Position numbers and translations under genes: made by a program. 64,000 nt of DNA from Muribaculaceae bacterium (GTDB lineage Bacteria; Bacteroidota; Bacteroidia; Bacteroidales; Muribaculaceae). Shown one piece after another: positions 1-8,416 of this stretch (position 1 is its first letter; each line of letters starts with the position of its first letter). The notes below the pieces were generated by a model that saw nothing but the letters and a program-made list of their open reading frames with translations, searched no databases and was not told the origin of the DNA. The stretch lies in NCBI GenBank assembly GCA_017548365.1, contig JAFZAC010000027.1, positions 1 to 64,000 on the forward strand, given 5' to 3'.

Positions 1-435
1 AAGAACCCCAACTTCAAGAAGACCCAGGAAGACGACCTCATCAGCATGAAGACAGGAATCGCCGAGTTCAAGGGGCAGATTCACTACTCGTTCGCTCCGT
101 GCATCAACGACAAGCTGGACAAGATTCCTGCCGACCTCGACAGGCTTCTTACCGTGCAGCGCATCTGCAACATCATCGACCATGAGATTCATGCCAACTA
201 CAAAATCTTCAAGACCAACTACATGGCTCATGACATGCTGTTCGAGAACAATGACTTCGCCGAGCATTACACTACCGAAGAGGCCAAGATTTTCAACGAC
301 TACCTAAACAGCCAGCTCGACAAGATTACCGACATTCAAGTGAGCGACAGCGACCGGAGCTATATGTTCAAGTACATGCTCCAAATGTACAGTAACCCGC
401 TGACAAACCAAATCGAAGCAATAGGCAAAGCATAA
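1..435 (+). CDS. C-terminal part of a possible glycerolipid acyltransferase (partial)
   Basis: The reading frame is open from base 1 to the TAA at 433-435, so the true start lies upstream and only 144 residues are visible. The visible part is soluble, with no signal peptide or membrane segment. A stretch reading EFKGQIHYSFAPCIN resembles the region after the catalytic part of Bacteroidetes PlsC-like 1-acyl-glycerol-3-phosphate acyltransferases, but the HX4D active site is not in the window. The function is therefore a guess from a weak resemblance. Nothing else identifies it, and a hypothetical protein is a fair alternative. Confidence 0.5.
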   Translation, partial: KNPNFKKTQEDDLISMKTGIAEFKGQIHYSFAPCINDKLDKIPADLDRLLTVQRICNIIDHEIHANYKIFKTNYMAHDMLFENNDFAEHYTTEEAKIFNDYLNSQLDKITDIQVSDSDRSYMFKYMLQMYSNPLTNQIEAIGKA

Positions 436-457
436 CAAAGCCTTTGCATAAAACAAT

Positions 458-493
458 CACGGGCGTTACACTTTTTTGGGTGTAATGCCCGTG
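458..493. terminator. Hairpin between convergent genes
   Basis: A 14-bp stem (458-471 with 480-493, one G-U wobble) encloses a T-rich loop. It sits between the convergent first gene and yqgE. No T-run follows on the plus strand, so it may be a weak terminator or an mRNA 3' end stabiliser. Confidence 0.5.
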
Positions 494-517
494 GCATATT
501 CCACAGATAGTGGATAA

Positions 518-1120
518 TCAGTTTTGATATATATCGTCGGGCCAGTTTTGCCACATGCGGTATTGCTGACCAAAAAGGTTAACCGCCTCTTGCCAGATGT
601 GCTCGTCGGGGGTATTGAACACCAGTTGGGCAGCGTTTTCCTTTAGCAACGCCCAATCGTGCCTGCTCACCTCTTCGTCGAGCTGCCCCTTGGCCCAACC
701 ACTGTAGCCCACCATAAATTTCACTTTGTCCTCAGGATGCTCGCAGCTCTCGAGATACATCTTTATCATATCGAAATCTCCACCATAAAACAATCCAGGG
801 GCAACCTGTACGCTCTCGGGAATTGAGGAGCCAATGGAGTGGAGGAAGAACAGCATATTGGTACCCACTGGTCCGCCTAGGTAAAGCGGGAGCGGAACAT
901 TGCACTCAAGCTCAGGAGCCACCTCGTTGATGGTGAAGCGAGTGGGCTTGTTAATCATGAAGCCCATCGAGCCATCCTCATTGTCATGGTCAACAATAAG
1001 GGTGACGCTACGCTTGAAGCAAAAGTCCTCGACAGTGGGCTTAGCCACAAGCATTGAACCGCGTGATGGTTGCGGTTGATTGTCGAGCAAATTGAATATG
1101 TCAAGGTTCAAATCTTCCAT
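518..1120 (-). CDS. YqgE/AlgH family protein
   Basis: A 200-residue cytosolic protein of the YqgE/AlgH (DUF179) family. Family marks are the GSMLVAKP start, the GFMINKPT strand, LYLGGPV and the GYSGWAKGQL segment. The biochemical role of the family is unknown; members are conserved across proteobacteria and Bacteroidetes. The start at 1120 (MEDLN) is chosen over an upstream in-frame ATG at 1189. A TATTTTTG promoter box on the minus strand at 1129-1136 lies just upstream and would be internal to the longer form. It is divergent from the aspartokinase gene, with about 100 bp between them. Confidence 0.9.
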   Translation of the reverse strand: MEDLNLDIFNLLDNQPQPSRGSMLVAKPTVEDFCFKRSVTLIVDHDNEDGSMGFMINKPTRFTINEVAPELECNVPLPLYLGGPVGTNMLFFLHSIGSSIPESVQVAPGLFYGGDFDMIKMYLESCEHPEDKVKFMVGYSGWAKGQLDEEVSRHDWALLKENAAQLVFNTPDEHIWQEAVNLFGQQYRMWQNWPDDIYQN

Positions 1121-1128
1121 TTCGAACG

Positions 1129-1159
1129 CAAAAATAGTCAAATATTGTAATTTTTGCAA
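1129..1159 (-). promoter_or_regulatory. Bacteroidetes-type promoter for yqgE
   Basis: On the minus strand TATTTTTG (1129-1136) matches TAnnTTTG, with TTG (1157-1159) 20 bp upstream. It places the transcript start close to the ATG at 1120. Confidence 0.55.
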
Positions 1160-1221
1160 TATTTTTACCCTCATATCAAGAAAAAACACTACCTTTACAC
1201 GGCAAAAAATTAGTTACACTC

Positions 1222-2085
1222 ATGAAGGTACTGAAATTTGGAGGCACATCGGTTGGCACAGTGGATGCTCTACGCAATGTGAAGTACATTGCCGAGCATC
1301 AGGATGAGCAAGTGGTGGTAGTGGTTTCGGCGCTTGGAGGTTTGACCGACACTCTCATCAAAGCAGCGAATTTGGCGGCAAAGAACGATATTGGCGCCTA
1401 TCGCATTGTGCAGGATGTCACAGCACGCCACAACGAAATCATGAACAAGCTCATTGAGGGCGAAGAGATTGACGATGCCCTCAACCGTGTGAGAGCTTTA
1501 TTCTACGAGCTGAGCAATGCCTACACCGACATTTCACGCAGTGAGGAACTCACCGAGAGCGACATCGAAGAGGTGGTAAGCTACGGCGAGCGTCTGTCAT
1601 CGCTCATCATCAGCTTGATAATAAAAGATGCCACCTACTTCAACTCCCTTGAGATTATGCGAAGCACTAACCATGAGTGTGACATAGAAGCCACCAATGC
1701 CAATATTGTCAAGGCATTGGGCAAGTTCAAAGGAAAGGTGGCAGTCATGGGAGGCTTCATCTCTCGAGATAGTAAGAGCCGCCGCATCTCCAATTTGGGA
1801 CGCGGAGGCAGCGACTACACTGCGGCAATCGTGGCAAGCGCGCTCAACGCTTCAAGCCTCGAGATTTGGACCGATGTGGACGGATTCATGACAGCCGATC
1901 CCAAGGTTGACCCCAATGCTACCGTCATCCGTCAGATGACCTATGATCAAGCTCAGGAAATGTGTGACAAGGGCGCAAAAGTGATTTATGCTCCCACCAT
2001 TAAACCTGTTGCCGAGAAGAAGATTCCCATTTGGGTGAAGAACACCTTCAACCGCACAGCAATTGGCACTCTTATTACCGATTGA
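1222..2085 (+). CDS. Aspartokinase, catalytic domain only (no ACT domains)
   Basis: Phosphorylates aspartate in the first step toward Lys/Met/Thr/Ile. The N-terminal KFGGTSVG nucleotide-binding motif, the SYGERLSS segment, LGRGGSDYTA and TDVDGFMTADP are classic aspartokinase motifs. At 287 residues it ends right after the amino-acid-kinase fold (IGTLITD). Monofunctional aspartokinases are usually 400-470 residues, with two ACT domains that bind feedback inhibitors. No ACT sequence is found in the 56 bp before the next gene, so the protein is a stand-alone catalytic domain rather than an obvious frameshift. Feedback-insensitive activity is an inference. Confidence 0.9.
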   Translation: MKVLKFGGTSVGTVDALRNVKYIAEHQDEQVVVVVSALGGLTDTLIKAANLAAKNDIGAYRIVQDVTARHNEIMNKLIEGEEIDDALNRVRALFYELSNAYTDISRSEELTESDIEEVVSYGERLSSLIISLIIKDATYFNSLEIMRSTNHECDIEATNANIVKALGKFKGKVAVMGGFISRDSKSRRISNLGRGGSDYTAAIVASALNASSLEIWTDVDGFMTADPKVDPNATVIRQMTYDQAQEMCDKGAKVIYAPTIKPVAEKKIPIWVKNTFNRTAIGTLITD

Positions 2086-2141
2086 CATTGTGCAGATACG
2101 AGTCGAAGGATTCTTAATAAAACTAACATTAAAACTAAACC

Positions 2142-2441
2142 GTGGCTTACCCCAAATTCATAATAACCCAAGACGGACATTTGCGGCTTGGGATGGTCAC
2201 TTTACACAGACATCTCATTGAAGCCGGTGATGAATGCCTGGGTGGAGGCTACTGGCGCATCAACCACTTTGCTAAAGAGGTTGAGTTGAGTGGGGCTTCA
2301 AGCGACTATGGCGCACCACAATGGCACCGCATCGACAAGTTGCACTTGCCCGATGGCTACGAGGGCTACAACTTTGTGTGGAACATTGGTGGCAAACGCA
2401 TGCCTTTACCTATGCTTATAAAACAAAACAGAAAAATATGA
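2142..2441 (+). CDS. Hypothetical protein, 99 aa
   Basis: Not recognised. A soluble protein rich in Gly, His and Trp, with no signal peptide or membrane segment. Its TGA overlaps the ATG of the following esterase (ATGA at 2438-2441), so the two are probably translationally coupled. It follows the aspartokinase stop by 56 bp and may belong to the same transcript. The start ATG... the reading frame opens with a GTG codon at 2142 in good position; no other in-frame start close by gives a better N-terminus. Confidence 0.6.
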   Translation: MAYPKFIITQDGHLRLGMVTLHRHLIEAGDECLGGGYWRINHFAKEVELSGASSDYGAPQWHRIDKLHLPDGYEGYNFVWNIGGKRMPLPMLIKQNRKI

Positions 2442-3730
2442 ACCGTTTATTAAATCTTCTACTTTTTATTTCTTGCACTTTGACTGTTGTTGCTCAGTCA
2501 TCTACACATCAATATGTGACGGTAGTTGCCGAACCCGACCATGCCGATTGGACCTACCATGTGGGCGAAAAGGCACATTTCACAGCCTATGCCATCAAGG
2601 AGAATGTGCGAATGAAAGATGCTGTGATAACCTACAGTTATGGTCCCGACAAATTAGATGCTGTCTACACTGGCACTGTAAAGACTGACAAGGATGGATT
2701 TGCTCATTTTGATGTTCCTGGTGCAAAAACACCCGGTTTTACCAGTGTGCGGGTGAAAATGGAAGTTGACGGCAAAACCTACAGTTCGATGACAAACATA
2801 GGCTTCGACCCCTACGAGATAAAACCTACCACAACGATGCCCGATGACTTCGAACAATTCTGGAACGAGGCAATAAGCAAGGCAGCTCAAGTGCCCATGT
2901 CACCCTCGCTCCGTTATAGCGAAAAAGAGAGCAACGACCGTGTGGATGTTTATTACCTTAAGCTGCAATCATATAAGAAAGGGAACTACGTTTACGGTGT
3001 TCTCACAGTACCCAAAACATCAGGCAGGAAACCCGCGATCCTGCGTTTGCCAGGAGCTGCCGTGCGCTCGTTCAACGGTCCTCATGAACTAGCCTACGAG
3101 GGATTTGTGGTTCTCGAAATCGGGGTTCATGGCATCCCCGTCGATCAATCGCCCGAGATTTACCGCCAGCTCGAAAACGGAGCCCTTGCCGGATACACCA
3201 CAATGGGTATTGACAACCGTGACACCTATTATTATAAACGTTCAATTCTAGGCTGCGTGAGAGCAATCGACTACCTATGCACACGCGATGACGTCGACTC
3301 CACGCGCATCGCTACCTACGGCGGCAGCCAGGGAGGCATGCTTTCAATCATGACCGCAGCGCTGAGCCCTCACGTGAGTGCTTTGTTTTCTTACTTCCCC
3401 GCCTTTTGTGACGTCACAGGCTATTATTACGGACGTGGGGCAGGATGGCCACATCTCTTCCGCAATCCTAACGAGCCAAATATCCAGGCACGCATGGAAG
3501 TGTCAAAATATTATGATACTGTCAACTTTGCGCGCTTGCTCAAGGCTCCAGGATTCTATGCCTGGGGATTCAATGACCCTGCATGCTGCCCAACGTCAAC
3601 CTTCAGCGCCTACAATGTGATAACCGCCCCCAAACAATTGCAACTGGGGCGTGATACAGGCCACTGGCTTTACCCATGGCAAACCGAGAACGCCTTGAAG
3701 TGGCTCAAGTCTCAATTCCACATGGAATAA
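2438..3730 (+). CDS. Secreted CE7-type acetyl(xylan) esterase
   Basis: An alpha/beta hydrolase of the AXE1/CE7 carbohydrate esterase type, expected to remove acetyl groups from xylan or oligosaccharides. The start at 2438 gives a signal peptide (MNRLLNLLLFISC...VVAQ), so the protein is exported. An N-terminal beta-rich domain (about 25-125) precedes the hydrolase domain. The nucleophile motif GGSQGG lies near residue 300, and a C-terminal HW (GHWLYPW) fits the catalytic His. A longer in-frame opening starting upstream would run through the previous gene and lose the signal peptide, so it is rejected. It is coupled to the 99-aa gene before it and ends at a strong terminator. Confidence 0.88.
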   Translation: MNRLLNLLLFISCTLTVVAQSSTHQYVTVVAEPDHADWTYHVGEKAHFTAYAIKENVRMKDAVITYSYGPDKLDAVYTGTVKTDKDGFAHFDVPGAKTPGFTSVRVKMEVDGKTYSSMTNIGFDPYEIKPTTTMPDDFEQFWNEAISKAAQVPMSPSLRYSEKESNDRVDVYYLKLQSYKKGNYVYGVLTVPKTSGRKPAILRLPGAAVRSFNGPHELAYEGFVVLEIGVHGIPVDQSPEIYRQLENGALAGYTTMGIDNRDTYYYKRSILGCVRAIDYLCTRDDVDSTRIATYGGSQGGMLSIMTAALSPHVSALFSYFPAFCDVTGYYYGRGAGWPHLFRNPNEPNIQARMEVSKYYDTVNFARLLKAPGFYAWGFNDPACCPTSTFSAYNVITAPKQLQLGRDTGHWLYPWQTENALKWLKSQFHME

Positions 3731-3736
3731 TAGAAA

Positions 3737-3770
3737 CAAGCAGCATCCCACTTACATGGGATGCTGCTTG
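3737..3770. terminator. Perfect 14-bp hairpin between convergent genes
   Basis: Stem 3737-3750 pairs perfectly with 3757-3770 across a 6-nt loop. It lies between the esterase and the convergent secreted protein and could serve both. Confidence 0.75.
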
Positions 3771-3796
3771 ATATATTTAAGAATCAGCATACTGCG

Positions 3797-4573
3797 TCAC
3801 TTCACGAGTACCTTGCGACCGTTCACAATGTAAACGTTTGGAGCCAAATTGTTTACATCTCCAGCCTTGATGTTGTGAGCCACTTTCATACCGAGGATAT
3901 TGTAAACATCGACAATGTCGTTTTCGGCTGCAATGTCGGTAATACTAGTAACCTCGCCACGTGCCAAGTGATTGGCTTTTAGGATGAACTCTTGTTCGCC
4001 TGGAATGCTTATGAAGCAACGTGTTGCGTAGAAGAACGCTTTATCGTTGTCAATAGCAGTGAAGTTTGCGTCTAGATTATTAATAGCAAGAATGCCATAT
4101 AAACCCTTGCCGTCGGTTTTAAACGCAGTGCCGTTCATGGTCACTTCCACTCCAGCGCCAGTTGAGAATGTAATCTTCGACTCTTTGTTCTCCACTTGTG
4201 CATTAACATGGAATTTCCTTGTGCCAGACTCACCTGGATAATAGAGAATATATGGCGTGTTGGCTTTAATACCCTCAGACTTGCAGTCTTGGAAATTCAA
4301 CACGATTTCCGTGCCTTGCTGTGTTACGCCAATCAGGCGCTCTAATTTCACGCCTTGTCCCAAAGCGTCGACAATCTCTTGTTCAGAAATGGCGAATGGC
4401 AGAGATACGGTATTCCAGCCAGTAAACAGGTAGCGGTCGGCGGTCACGTCGCATTGTTGGCCGTCATAGCGCTCGAGAGGTGTGCCACTGTAGGTGCTAA
4501 GTTTCAATGGTTTCTGCGACCAGGCGGTCATCGTGAGTCCCGCCAGTGCAATGATGCAAAACAATTTCTTCAT
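3797..4573 (-). CDS. Secreted protein with C-terminal sorting-like domain
   Basis: 258 residues, starting with a clear signal peptide (MKKLFCIIALAGLTMTAWSQ). The middle is beta-rich and not recognised. The C-terminus, with VYNILGMKV, LAPNVYIVNGRKVLVK, resembles the Por secretion-system (type IX) C-terminal sorting domain, or the degenerate version common in Prevotella and Muribaculaceae. Whether a functional T9SS exists in this organism cannot be told from the window. It follows lptB on the same strand by about 50 bp but is probably separately expressed. Confidence 0.75.
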   Translation of the reverse strand: MKKLFCIIALAGLTMTAWSQKPLKLSTYSGTPLERYDGQQCDVTADRYLFTGWNTVSLPFAISEQEIVDALGQGVKLERLIGVTQQGTEIVLNFQDCKSEGIKANTPYILYYPGESGTRKFHVNAQVENKESKITFSTGAGVEVTMNGTAFKTDGKGLYGILAINNLDANFTAIDNDKAFFYATRCFISIPGEQEFILKANHLARGEVTSITDIAAENDIVDVYNILGMKVAHNIKAGDVNNLAPNVYIVNGRKVLVK

Positions 4574-4620
4574 AATCGTATATTTTTTTGTTAGTTAAAC
4601 TATAAATGTATTTTTTCTCT

Positions 4621-5529
4621 TTAATCAATAGTCTCCTTGAACTGCTTGCGACGGAACACAAAGTTGCGACCTAGGTACTTCTCGCGAACAACGGGGTTTT
4701 CGGCAAGTTCCTCACTAGTGCCTTGGAACAAGATTTTACCCTCAAAGAGCAGATAGGCTCGGTCGGTGATACTCAATGTCTCGGGAGCATTGTGGTCGGT
4801 GATAAGAATGCCTATATTCTTGTGCTTGAGACTGTAGACTATACTCTGGATATCTTCTACTGCAATGGGGTCGACACCTGCAAACGGCTCATCAAGCATG
4901 ATGAATCGAGGATTGATTGCAAGACAACGTGCAATCTCGGTGCGGCGTCGCTCACCACCACTCAATCGGTCTCCCAAATTCTTGCGTACCTTCTCGAGGT
5001 GGAACTCCGAAATAAGCTCTTCAAGCTTATCGCGCTGGTACTCGGGCGAAGTGTTGGTCATCTCAAGAACAGTACGGATGTTATTCTCGACTGTTAGCTT
5101 GCGAAACACTGATGCTTCCTGAGGCAGATAGCCAATACCTAGCTGCGCGCGCTTGTACACCGGCAACTTTGTGATTTCCACATTATTAATAAAAACGCGA
5201 CCTTCGTTGGGTGTAACGAGTCCTGTTGTCATATAGAAAGTTGTAGTCTTGCCGGCACCATTAGGTCCCAGCAATCCAACGATCTCGCCTTGGCGCACGT
5301 TGATGGACACATGATTGGCAACGGTGCGTTGACGGTACTTCTTGACCAAGTTGTCGGTTTGGAGTACAAGCTCGCCTGCTTCACCGGCTTTTTTGAGCCT
5401 AGCAACCACCTTGTCGGTGACTTCGGTGATTTTTTTCTCCTGCTCAAAGCCATCGGTAGCAACAACTTCTTGCTGCACATCAACATCCTTGCGTTTGTCC
5501 TCCTTGTCGCGGTTGCGGAAAAGTTTCAT
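4621..5529 (-). CDS. lptB: LPS export ABC transporter ATPase LptB
   Basis: The cytosolic ATPase of the LptB2FGC complex, which extracts LPS from the inner membrane. Walker A (GPNGAGKTT, about 88-96), signature LSGGE (189-193) and Walker B (FIMLDEP, 209-215) are all intact, and the PLPQEASVF-type Q-loop and D/H regions fit LptB. At 302 residues it is some 55 longer than E. coli LptB, owing to a highly charged, Lys/Glu-rich N-terminal extension (1-52) that looks partly helical. No alternative start near residue 55 is evident, so the extension appears real. Confidence 0.9.
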   Translation of the reverse strand: MKLFRNRDKEDKRKDVDVQQEVVATDGFEQEKKITEVTDKVVARLKKAGEAGELVLQTDNLVKKYRQRTVANHVSINVRQGEIVGLLGPNGAGKTTTFYMTTGLVTPNEGRVFINNVEITKLPVYKRAQLGIGYLPQEASVFRKLTVENNIRTVLEMTNTSPEYQRDKLEELISEFHLEKVRKNLGDRLSGGERRRTEIARCLAINPRFIMLDEPFAGVDPIAVEDIQSIVYSLKHKNIGILITDHNAPETLSITDRAYLLFEGKILFQGTSEELAENPVVREKYLGRNFVFRRKQFKETID

Positions 5530-5636
5530 ATAATGGTTTCTCAGTAAAAGAAAGGGAATAATTTGATTGAAATCGGCGAAATTCCCCCAATTCCTATAAA
5601 AACATCAAAAGTCTCGAACTTAAGAGCCTCAACAGC

Positions 5637-6254
5637 TTACTTCTTGAGATTAAGACGAGTCTTGATGTAGTCGGTGAGCAAATTGATAGCCACCTCGTTG
5701 TGACCTCCCTCGGGCACAATGATGTCGACATAACGCTTGCATGGCTCTATGTGCATCAAGTGCATGGGCTTAAGTACACTCTGATAGCGGTCAATCACTT
5801 CCTGAGCGGTGCGCCCGCGTTCAATGCAGTCACGAGAGATTACGCGAATCAGGCGGTCATCACCGTCGGCATCGACAAACACCTTAATGTCCATCATCTT
5901 GCGAAGCCGTGGGTCGCTCATGACAAGGATACCCTCGATGAGAACCACATCGTGCGGATCCATGTGAACTGTTTCCTTCTGTCGTGTACAGGTGAGGTAG
6001 CTATAGGTGGGCATCTCTATCGATTCGCCCTTCTTTAGCATTTTCAAATGTTCCAGAAGCAAGTTCCAGTCAAAAGCTGCTGGCTCGTCAAAGTTTATCT
6101 TCTGACGATCTTCTACCGGCACATGACTTGAATCTTTGTAATAAGAGTCTTGTGAGATGATGCCTACTTCACCTTTTGGCAGTCGTTCCATGATTTTGCG
6201 TACTACGGTGGTCTTTCCCGATCCGGTTCCGCCTGCAATACCTATAATAAACAT
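5637..6254 (-). CDS. udk: Uridine kinase
   Basis: Phosphorylates uridine/cytidine in pyrimidine salvage. 205 residues, matching the family length. The P-loop GGTGSGKTT is at 8-16, followed by ISQDSYYKD, NFDEPAAFDW, the TYSYLTCTR lid region and VVLIEGILV. The start at 6254 is chosen because it puts the P-loop at the usual position, and because a TACCTTTG promoter box at 6313-6320 lies inside the longer in-frame opening. Cytosolic. Confidence 0.93.
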   Translation of the reverse strand: MFIIGIAGGTGSGKTTVVRKIMERLPKGEVGIISQDSYYKDSSHVPVEDRQKINFDEPAAFDWNLLLEHLKMLKKGESIEMPTYSYLTCTRQKETVHMDPHDVVLIEGILVMSDPRLRKMMDIKVFVDADGDDRLIRVISRDCIERGRTAQEVIDRYQSVLKPMHLMHIEPCKRYVDIIVPEGGHNEVAINLLTDYIKTRLNLKK

Positions 6255-6312
6255 TGTTTTTATATTATTTAGAAGTTTATGTTCGATTTCTAACGACGTC
6301 CGTAAAACTTTA

Positions 6313-6343
6313 CAAAGGTAATGCTTTTCTTGAATATTGTCAA
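6313..6343 (-). promoter_or_regulatory. Bacteroidetes-type promoter for udk
   Basis: Minus-strand TACCTTTG (6313-6320) with TTG (6341-6343) 20 bp upstream; leader of about 50 nt before the udk ATG. Confidence 0.6.
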
Positions 6344-6525
6344 CACTTGACAAAAATAATTTTTTGGAACTCATTATAAGCTCCGTTGTGATGATAATAA
6401 TAAAAATGCTTAAATATGTATGGAGATTGGGTGGAAATGGTTATTTTTGCACTCAGTTTCCTTGCGTCACTAATGCTTAAAGCCCACGTGAAGCATGAGA
6501 ATCAAGAAAAAAACGATTATTTGTA

Positions 6526-7170
6526 ATGAATAATATAACCCTTCACAACACTCTGCCTGCGGTGTTTGCAGGTCGTGGCGATACCGGTAGCGAGATATGG
6601 CTCAGAGATGTCACTTTTGAGAAAGGCAAGAGATATCTTATCAGTGCCGAGAGCGGTACTGGCAAGTCATCGCTGTGCAGCTACATCTATGGTTACCGAA
6701 CCGATTACAGTGGATGTTTTGCATTTGACGGACGTAACATCAAGCAACTGACAGTTGCTGAGTGGTGCCAAGTGCGCACTCATCATATCGCCTATCTGGC
6801 CCAAGACATGCGGCTCTTTGCCGAGCTTACTGCCATGGAGAACATCATGCTCAAGAACAGCATCACCAACTATAAGACCAAGCAACAAATTATTACTATG
6901 ATGGAGCAGTTGGGAATAGGAGAAAAGGTTGATAGTCCTGTTGCTAAGCTCTCCATTGGCCAGCAGCAAAGGGTGGCTATTGTGCGCACATTGTGCCAGC
7001 CATGCGATTTCATCCTGCTCGACGAACCTGTGAGCCATCTTGATGATGTCAACAACAGCATAGTGGCCCAAATGGTCACTAAGGAGGCTGAAACCCTAGG
7101 TGCCGGCATAATTTCGACATCGGTAGGCAACAATGTGAGGATTAATGTGGACAAGGAGTTTAAGCTATGA
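6526..7170 (+). CDS. ABC transporter ATP-binding protein (LolD/FtsE-like)
   Basis: A 214-residue ATPase subunit. Walker A (SAESGTGKSS, about 40-49), signature LSIGQQQR and Walker B FILLDEP are present. The final Gly of the Walker A core is replaced in form (SGTGKS) but the Lys-Ser pair is kept. Size and signature suit the LolD/MacB/FtsE class, which drives mechanotransmission rather than substrate transport. It overlaps the permease gene by 4 bp (ATGA at 7167-7170), so the two form one operon and complex. A plus-strand TATTTTTG at 6442-6449 is a possible promoter. Confidence 0.82.
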   Translation: MNNITLHNTLPAVFAGRGDTGSEIWLRDVTFEKGKRYLISAESGTGKSSLCSYIYGYRTDYSGCFAFDGRNIKQLTVAEWCQVRTHHIAYLAQDMRLFAELTAMENIMLKNSITNYKTKQQIITMMEQLGIGEKVDSPVAKLSIGQQQRVAIVRTLCQPCDFILLDEPVSHLDDVNNSIVAQMVTKEAETLGAGIISTSVGNNVRINVDKEFKL

Positions 7171-8393
7171 GTAAGGCTAATAAGGACAATACCTGCAAAG
7201 CACTCATGTGGAAGCTGCTGCGCAAGCACATCAGTCCATCACAGCTGGTGGGTTTCTCTGTTGCCAGCCTCATTGGACTGACAATTGTGATTCTTGCGGT
7301 GCAGTTCCATCAGGATGTGCGACCAGTGTTCAATGATGAGGAAAGCTTCATCAGGAAGGACTACTTGATTATCACCCGTAAGGTGTCAACAGTGGGCACA
7401 TTTCTGGGAAGTAACAACGAGTTCTCTCCCAAAGCCATAGCTGATATCGAGGCTCAACCCTGGTGCCGCAAGGTGGGGAAATTCTCGAGCAATGATTACA
7501 GCCTCTACGCAACCCTTGCCATGGGAGGAACAGGACAGTCGATGGGAACAATGATGTTTTTTGAGTCAATTCCCACCGAGTTCATCGATGTCAAAGACAG
7601 CGATTGGAAATTCGATCCTTCTCGCCCCGAAGTACCTGTGATTATGTCGCGCGATTACCTCTCGCTCTACAATTTCGGGTTTGCTGCAAGCCGAGGTTTG
7701 CCACAAATTAGTGAGGGTATCGTATCAAAAGTCCCCATTCAGTTCACATTGCGTGGCAATGGTAATAACGAAACTTTGAAAGGCCGCATTGTGGGATTCT
7801 CCAATCGTCTTAATACCATTGTTGTCCCCGATGAATTCATGCGCTGGAGCAATCAGCGTTATGGCAGTGGTGTCGAGCGCAATCCCTCCAGGCTTATAGT
7901 TGAGGTGAACAGCCCAGGCGACGTGAAGATGCAAAAGTACTTTGACGAACATGGCTATCAAGTAGCAGGCGACAAAATGCAGCAAGGCAAGGCTCAATAT
8001 TTCCTCAACCTTATTGTCACCATTGTCATAATTGTGGGAATCATCATCAGCCTGCTATCGTTCTTTGTATTAATGCTAAGCATTTACTTGCTTCTTCAAA
8101 AGAACACAAAGAAACTGCAAGACTTGCTTTTGCTGGGATACTCTCCCTCCCAAGTGTCGAAGACTTACATCAACATGGTTATGGCGATTAATGCCGTTGT
8201 TCTTGTTGTCGCAATAATAATCATGCTCTTGGCTCGCGCTTCCTATATGCCCATGCTCAAAGCCTTGGGCACTACAGGCGGAACTGTGATTATAGCAATT
8301 GTGGTGGCTGTAATTATCATGCTACTCATCACAACGGGCAATATTGTAGCCATCAAACGAAAAATCAACTCGCTGTGGATTCATAGTGCTTAA
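7167..8393 (+). CDS. FtsX-like ABC permease
   Basis: 408 residues with the type VII topology: one N-terminal membrane helix (about 28-47), a large periplasmic domain (about 50-285) and three C-terminal helices (about 290-320, 340-365, 375-395). This is the MacB/LolE/FtsX-type architecture and pairs with the ATPase gene it overlaps. The cargo is unknown; the periplasmic domain is not one I recognise. Followed 23 bp later by parA, which could be co-transcribed. Confidence 0.78.
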   Translation: MSKANKDNTCKALMWKLLRKHISPSQLVGFSVASLIGLTIVILAVQFHQDVRPVFNDEESFIRKDYLIITRKVSTVGTFLGSNNEFSPKAIADIEAQPWCRKVGKFSSNDYSLYATLAMGGTGQSMGTMMFFESIPTEFIDVKDSDWKFDPSRPEVPVIMSRDYLSLYNFGFAASRGLPQISEGIVSKVPIQFTLRGNGNNETLKGRIVGFSNRLNTIVVPDEFMRWSNQRYGSGVERNPSRLIVEVNSPGDVKMQKYFDEHGYQVAGDKMQQGKAQYFLNLIVTIVIIVGIIISLLSFFVLMLSIYLLLQKNTKKLQDLLLLGYSPSQVSKTYINMVMAINAVVLVVAIIIMLLARASYMPMLKALGTTGGTVIIAIVVAVIIMLLITTGNIVAIKRKINSLWIHSA

Positions 8394-8416
8394 ACAACTG
8401 ATTTAGAAAGAAAAAA

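Noticed and set aside
6484..6493. CACGTG-containing palindrome as parS
   Set aside because: Only a hexamer core is palindromic; the 16-bp parS pattern is not there, here or at the other CACGTG sites in the window.
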